A DNA stretch of 9,853 nt from Deltaproteobacteria bacterium. GTDB taxonomy: Bacteria > Myxococcota > Polyangia > Haliangiales > Haliangiaceae. Of this stretch, positions 6,360 through 9,853 are shown piece after piece. The translations under genes were made by a program, and so were the position numbers. Positions within the stretch are counted from its first letter, which is position 1. Each line of letters opens with the position of its first letter. The notes beneath the pieces were generated by a model. It saw only the letters and a list, made by a program, of their open reading frames with translations, had not been told where the DNA came from and searched no databases. The DNA lies in contig JAGSPR010000249.1 in assembly GCA_018262455.1 (NCBI GenBank), forward strand, positions 1 through 9,853, in the 5' to 3' direction.

Positions 6360-7598
6360 GTAGCGGGTCAGCACGCGCGTCATCTGCTCGGGGTCACGGC
6401 TCCCCGCCATCTCGCGCGCCGAGTGCATGCTGAGCATCGGATTGCCCACATCGATGGTGGCGATCCCGAGCAAGGTCGACGTGATCGGCCCGATCGTGCT
6501 GCCACATGGCAGGTCGGTGCGAGTGACGTAGTGCTGCACCGGCACCGCCTCCTCGTGACATAGCCGCGCGAACATCGCCGCGGTCGTGGCGGTGGTGGCA
6601 TAGCGCTGCCCGTTGTTGGTCTTGATCACCGGGCCCCCGTTGAGCTGGGGCTTGTGGCGGGGCTCGTGACGGCTCGCGTAGTTCGGATGGATCGCGTGCG
6701 CCATGTCCGCCGACACGCACGTCGATCGGGCACAGGCCTGGTGAAACGCCTCGCGCGTCGGGACCAGGCGCTCGAGCACGCGAGGCAACACGGCGCTGCC
6801 CGCACCTGCCGCGCTGTCGCTGCCGACCTCCTCGTGATCGAACAGCGCGATCACCGGGATCACGTTCGATCGAGGGGTGGCGGTGAGCGCCGTGACCGCG
6901 GCGTGGCACATCGCGAGGTTGTCCAGCCGCGCCGAGAACACGAACTCGCCTGACTGGCCGCCGATCGTGGGGGCGGCGAGGTCGAACAGCATCAGCTCGC
7001 TGCCGATGATCGCCTGCGCGTCGACCCCGGCCGACTCGGCGAGCAGCGCCGCCAGCGATCCACCGGAGGTCGCGAGCCCGAGCACCGGCGCGAGGTGGTC
7101 CTGGCGGTTGAGGATCAGGCCCTTCTCGTTGACCTCTCGATCGAGGTGGATCGCGAGCTGCGGGACGCGGAGCAAGGGCCGATCGATGCACACGAGCCGG
7201 CTGGCGATCCCTCCGTGCTCATCGCGGACGAGCAGGCGTCCCGCGAGGCCGAGGTCGCGATCGAGCCACGAGTTGAGCAGCGCGCCGCCGTACACCTCGA
7301 CGCCGAGCTGCGCGTAGCCCTCCGTCGTATGCTCCGCGTTGGGCTTGAGCCGGAGGTTCGGGCTGTCGGTGTGCGCACCGATGATCCGGAACTGCGCGCG
7401 CTCGCCGTCTGGCACCACGAACGCGAACAAGTTCGTGCCGGTGGTGGTGACGTGGTACGCGCCCGCCGGGAGTCGGTCCCAGGGCTCGGTCTCGGCGAGG
7501 CTGCGGAACCCCGCGGCGTCGAGCCGGCGGCGCGCCTGATCGACCGCATGAAACGGCGTGGGAGAGGCGCGTAGGAAGGCCAGCAGATCGGCGGTCAC
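6348..7598 (-). CDS. apeB: M18 family aminopeptidase (aspartyl aminopeptidase type)
   Basis: This is a cytosolic-type zinc metallopeptidase that removes N-terminal residues from peptides; members often prefer acidic residues. From GTG 7598 it has 416 residues, beginning VTADLLAFLRASPTPFHAV, which fits the family N-terminus. The open frame continues to a GTG at 7634 (12 more residues), which looks less homologous; the residue numbers here count from that longer start. Metal and catalytic motifs are intact: GAHTDSP (H88), SARLDN (D238), DHEEVGS (E268-E269), SADMAHA (D310) and MHSAREM (H404). Other family blocks are LGVEVYGGALLNSWLDRDL, NGGPVIK.N..QRYAT and CGSTIGPI. Length and motif order match bacterial ApeB proteins of about 430 residues. 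There is no signal peptide. It is monocistronic, convergent with the HATPase gene and divergent from the AhpD-like gene. Family assignment is very secure; the exact substrate is not. Confidence 0.95.
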   Translation of the reverse strand: MTADLLAFLRASPTPFHAVDQARRRLDAAGFRSLAETEPWDRLPAGAYHVTTTGTNLFAFVVPDGERAQFRIIGAHTDSPNLRLKPNAEHTTEGYAQLGVEVYGGALLNSWLDRDLGLAGRLLVRDEHGGIASRLVCIDRPLLRVPQLAIHLDREVNEKGLILNRQDHLAPVLGLATSGGSLAALLAESAGVDAQAIIGSELMLFDLAAPTIGGQSGEFVFSARLDNLAMCHAAVTALTATPRSNVIPVIALFDHEEVGSDSAAGAGSAVLPRVLERLVPTREAFHQACARSTCVSADMAHAIHPNYASRHEPRHKPQLNGGPVIKTNNGQRYATTATTAAMFARLCHEEAVPVQHYVTRTDLPCGSTIGPITSTLLGIATIDVGNPMLSMHSAREMAGSRDPEQMTRVLTRYLRG

Positions 7599-7676
7599 CG
7601 CGAGACAGTAGCCGAGGTCGCGGCGGGGGAGCACGCGGGAGCCGGCGTAGTGCCGTGGACGCTCGATCCGCCCGGC

Positions 7677-7739
7677 CGCCCGATCCCGGGCCCTGTGGCC
7701 GCGATCCGCGGAATCACTGCAGCCGCACGGGATCGGGCG
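7677..7739. repeat. 12-bp perfect inverted repeat with inner hairpin, divergent intergenic region
   Basis: The left arm CGCCCGATCCCG (7677-7688) and right arm CGGGATCGGGCG (7728-7739) are perfect complements, separated by 39 nt. Inside the spacer is a smaller hairpin CCGCG-ATC-CGCGG (7699-7711). CGATCC also recurs directly at 7664, 7682 and 7702. The element lies between the divergent M18 peptidase gene and the AhpD-like gene, ending 62 nt before the ATG of the latter. It may be an operator array, a folded 5' leader RNA or a dispersed palindromic element. Confidence 0.6.
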
Positions 7740-7790
7740 TCGTCAGGGCGCAGGCGGAACGCTTCGTGAAAGTGGACAGGCAAACCACAG

Positions 7791-7795
7791 AGGAG
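7791..7795 (+). promoter_or_regulatory. Ribosome binding site for the AhpD-like gene
   Basis: AGGAG lies six bases before ATG 7802. It decides the start over in-frame codons upstream (the frame is open from 7655) and places a clean signal peptide at the N-terminus. It is the clearest Shine-Dalgarno sequence in the window. Confidence 0.8.
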
Positions 7796-7801
7796 CTCGT
7801 C

Positions 7802-8317
7802 ATGAGAACGTTTCAGATATCGGTCGCCTTCGCGGCAATTCTCGCCAGTGGCGCGCTCGCCACCGCCGACGTACCAAAACAGCCCCCTGCGAAGGTGGCG
7901 CCCGCGGCCGCGAATTCCCCCACCGACCCGGCGGAAGTGACCTACAAGGATGTCGAGGCCACGCTGGGCTTCGTGCCGCAGTTCATGCGCAGCATCCCGA
8001 GGTCGTACGTCGCGACCTTCTGGCAGAGCATGAAGACGTTCGAGATGAACCCGGCGACCAAGCTCGATCTGAAGACGAAGGAGCTGATCGGCGTCGCGGT
8101 CGCGGCGCAGATTCCGTGCGAGTACTGCGTCCAGTTTCACACCGACGGCGCGCGCATGCACGGCGCCACCAACGAGGAGATCCAGGAGGCCGTCGCGATG
8201 GCGGGGATGACGCGGCTCGGCAGCACGCTGCTCAACGGGCTCCAGATCGACAAGGTCCAGTTCAAGAAGGACATGGCCCGGATCGAGCAGCACGCGCGTC
8301 AGCAGGCCAAGAAGTAG
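7802..8317 (+). CDS. Exported AhpD-like / carboxymuconolactone decarboxylase-family protein
   Basis: The product has 171 residues, with the start set by a strong AGGAG site. Residues 1-22 form a signal peptide ([22 protein letters not shown], written here as [10 protein letters not shown] then [10 protein letters not shown] then TA) with likely cleavage ATA|D. The mature part begins with a Pro/Ala-rich segment, followed by the AhpD/CMD fold (about 47-165). E94, C106, C109 and H113 match the AhpD active-site pattern E-x11-C-x2-C-x3-H, in [20 protein letters not shown], so this is the redox-active peroxidase/disulfide-reductase type and not a decarboxylase lacking cysteines. Classical AhpD is cytosolic and works with AhpC and lipoylated partners; export to the periplasm is unusual, so the reductant there is unknown. 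A peroxide or disulfide-handling role is inference. The VF530-type gene follows after 52 nt on the same strand. Confidence 0.9.
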   Translation: MRTFQISVAFAAILASGALATADVPKQPPAKVAPAAANSPTDPAEVTYKDVEATLGFVPQFMRSIPRSYVATFWQSMKTFEMNPATKLDLKTKELIGVAVAAQIPCEYCVQFHTDGARMHGATNEEIQEAVAMAGMTRLGSTLLNGLQIDKVQFKKDMARIEQHARQQAKK

Positions 8318-8318
8318 C

Positions 8319-8332
8319 CCAGCCGACGCTGG
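8319..8332 (+). other. Small hairpin after the AhpD-like stop codon
   Basis: CCAGC (8319-8323) and GCTGG (8328-8332) form a 5-bp stem with a 4-nt loop two bases after the TAG stop. There is no T-run; it might trim or attenuate read-through into the next gene, or be chance. Confidence 0.2.
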
Positions 8333-8369
8333 ACCTCGGGGGACGGCTGATCGAGACTTGACCGGACGC

Positions 8370-8597
8370 ATGGCGAGCGACAACCAGCTGCACGGCATCA
8401 CGCTCGCGAAGATCCTCGACGAGCTCGTCGCCCACTACGGCTGGCCTGAGCTCGGCGCGCAGATCAATATCCGTTGCTTCCAGGTCGATCCCAGCATCAA
8501 GTCGAGCCTGACGTTCCTCCGCCGCACGCCGTGGGCGCGCGCGAAGGTCGAGAGCCTCTACCTGGTCCTGGTTGCCCAGCGGCAAGGCGTGACCTGA
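8370..8597 (+). CDS. VF530 family (DUF2132) small DNA-binding protein
   Basis: A 75-residue protein starting at ATG 8370 ([12 protein letters not shown]); a TTG four codons upstream is open but less likely. Nearly the whole chain follows the VF530/DUF2132 pattern: [30 protein letters not shown], then [17 protein letters not shown] and KVE.LYL. This family is named for the Vibrio fischeri VF530 protein, described as a small helical DNA-binding fold; its cellular role is not known. It is intracellular with no signal or membrane segment. It lies 52 nt after the AhpD-like gene and probably shares its transcript. Its stop is only 4 nt from the stop of the convergent M1 peptidase gene. Family assignment is secure, function open. 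Confidence 0.92.
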   Translation: MASDNQLHGITLAKILDELVAHYGWPELGAQINIRCFQVDPSIKSSLTFLRRTPWARAKVESLYLVLVAQRQGVT

Positions 8598-8601
8598 CAG
8601 C

Positions 8602-9853
8602 TCAGCTGGCGTCGGTCGGTTCGCGCAGCACCGACTGGACGAGCTGGCGCGCGATCGGGTGATAGCTCGCACGCAGCCGTTCGAACAGGCTGCGCGCCAG
8701 CGGGCGCGTTCGCTCGTCGCGGGCGAGCTCGACGTAGAGCGGGCGCAGGAACTTCATGCGCCCGACGCTCGCGAGGACCTGCTCGACCCGTGGCAACACG
8801 GCGTGATAGCCGGACTGCAACGCGAGCACGAGCCAGCTGACGAGGATCTCGTAGTTCGTCGAATGGGTCAGCCCGAACTGCTCGTCGAGTGCCCGGCACA
8901 GCGCGGCGGACGCGGGCCGCGGCACCGACTCGAGATAGAGTTGCCACTCGGTCGCCGACCACGATCGCGCCGTCGCCTCGGGGGGAGGTGCACCGCCGAG
9001 GCGCTCGATCGCATCGAGTCGCGGTGAGCGTGGCCTGGGGGCGTTGTCGGGCAGGCCGGGGCCGTCGAGCCAGCGCCGCGCGTCCACCTTGGCGAGGATG
9101 CCGGGCAGCGCCCGTTCGAAGTGGGCTTCGAAGTCCTCCGTGGTGATCGACTGGAAGCGAAAGGTGTCGAGGTAGCTGCGCAGCCACCGGGTGAACGGCT
9201 CGCTCCCGGCGGCGTCCTCGAGCGCGCGCAGGAAGAAGTAGCCCTTCTCGTACGGCACCTGCGAGTACGCGTCGTCGGGGTCGATGCCGGTCAGGTGGGT
9301 GCGCAGCCGGGTGAGCTCGGGGCGACTCGCGAACCGCGAGAGTGCCTCGGCGAGCTCGCGCCAGCCGATCGCGGTGTGGAGCGACGCGACCTCGGGCCCT
9401 TCGAGCGCTTCGATGATCCGCCGCTCGGCGTAGACCGTGAAGCCCTCGTTGAGCCAGAAGTGTTCGGCGTTGCCGTTGGACACGAGGTTGCCAGTCCACG
9501 AGTGCGCCAGCTCGTGCGCGAGCACGTTGACGAGGGAGCGATCGCCCGCGATCAGCGTCGGGGTCAGGAAGGTGAGCCGCGGGTTCTCCATGCCCCCGTA
9601 CGGAAACGAAGGCGGCATCGTCAGGATGTCAAAGCGCTCCCAGTCGTACGGCCCGAACAGGTGCTCGGCCGCGACGATCATCTGCTCGATGCCGGCGAAC
9701 TCGAACGCGGCCCGATCGAGCATCGCGGGCTCGGCCCACACGCACGACCGAGCCGACAGCTCGCGTGACACGAGCTCGCCGACCGCGAACGCGAACAGAT
9801 AGGGCGGGATCGGCTGGGGCATCTCGAACCGTTCGATCGCCAGCGCGCCGGCC
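8602..9853 (-). CDS. M1 family metallopeptidase, leukotriene-A4-hydrolase-like, partial (5' end outside window)
   Basis: The frame stays open to the right edge (reading AGALAIERFEMPQPIPPYL), so the Met at 9822 is internal and the N-terminal beta domain is cut off. About 416 residues are visible. Numbering from that Met, the exopeptidase motif GGMENP is at 76-81 and the zinc site HELAHSWTGN (H103, E104, H107) pairs with LNEGF (E126). The DAYSQVPYEKG segment keeps both tyrosines (Y186, Y191) that match Tyr378 and Tyr383 of leukotriene A4 hydrolase. The SITTEDF and PGLP motifs and the helical C-terminal domain (YHPIARQLVQ) also follow that subfamily. The protein should be an active zinc aminopeptidase cleaving N-terminal residues; epoxide hydrolase activity is not implied in bacteria. 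Whether it is secreted or lipid-anchored cannot be judged without the N-terminus. It converges on the VF530 gene with a 4-nt gap. Confidence 0.94.
   Translation of the reverse strand, partial: AGALAIERFEMPQPIPPYLFAFAVGELVSRELSARSCVWAEPAMLDRAAFEFAGIEQMIVAAEHLFGPYDWERFDILTMPPSFPYGGMENPRLTFLTPTLIAGDRSLVNVLAHELAHSWTGNLVSNGNAEHFWLNEGFTVYAERRIIEALEGPEVASLHTAIGWRELAEALSRFASRPELTRLRTHLTGIDPDDAYSQVPYEKGYFFLRALEDAAGSEPFTRWLRSYLDTFRFQSITTEDFEAHFERALPGILAKVDARRWLDGPGLPDNAPRPRSPRLDAIERLGGAPPPEATARSWSATEWQLYLESVPRPASAALCRALDEQFGLTHSTNYEILVSWLVLALQSGYHAVLPRVEQVLASVGRMKFLRPLYVELARDERTRPLARSLFERLRASYHPIARQLVQSVLREPTDAS

Noticed and set aside
8558..9499. Minus-strand open frame of 313 codons over the M1 peptidase gene
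   Set aside because: Arg-rich shadow; the true frame carries GGMEN, HELAH and LNEGF in the correct order.
1..9853. Defence island, prophage, transposon or biosynthetic cluster
   Set aside because: No nuclease, transposase, integrase, phage structural gene, NRPS/PKS module or toxin-antitoxin pair is visible, and no composition break is apparent apart from the intergenic region.

Overview
The window is about 9.85 kb of high-GC DNA, densely packed with genes on both strands. It looks like a chromosomal segment of a Gram-negative bacterium. A large outer-membrane beta-barrel ending in Phe, a Gly/Ser/Asp-rich lipoprotein, and a membrane-anchored ATP-binding regulator of a type I associate with Myxococcota (Deltaproteobacteria) make that group the best guess; this is inference from gene style, not from a marker gene. 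I see no rRNA, tRNA, CRISPR array, insertion sequence, phage gene or replication origin.

Layout. At the left edge (1-1901, +) is the 3' part of a DUF5916 outer-membrane protein. It converges on a two-gene unit on the minus strand: an outer-membrane lipoprotein gene (3601-4683), then a gene fusing two MlaF/Mkl-type ABC ATPase domains in one chain (1924-3561). A 341-nt intergenic region, less GC-rich than the genes and carrying a 19-bp palindrome, separates this unit from a divergent plus-strand gene (5025-6311). That gene encodes a membrane-anchored protein with a degenerate receiver-like domain and a RsbW-like HATPase. It converges on an M18 aspartyl-aminopeptidase-type gene (6348-7598, -). 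A divergent intergenic region with a perfect 12-bp inverted repeat follows, then an exported AhpD-like CxxC protein (7802-8317, +) and a small VF530/DUF2132 DNA-binding protein (8370-8597, +). A partial M1/leukotriene-A4-hydrolase-type aminopeptidase (8602-9853, -) closes the window.

How the genes may work together. Only two pairs look co-transcribed: lipoprotein then tandem ATPase (39-nt gap), and AhpD-like then VF530 (52-nt gap). The first pair suggests an envelope lipid or small-molecule transport function whose permease lies elsewhere. The rest reads as ordinary chromosomal housekeeping and envelope genes, with no clear defence or mobile island. The items most worth following are the single-chain asymmetric MlaF-like ATPase, the membrane pseudo-receiver/HATPase protein, the exported AhpD-like protein with its structured upstream region, and the in-frame hexanucleotide repeat in the lipoprotein.
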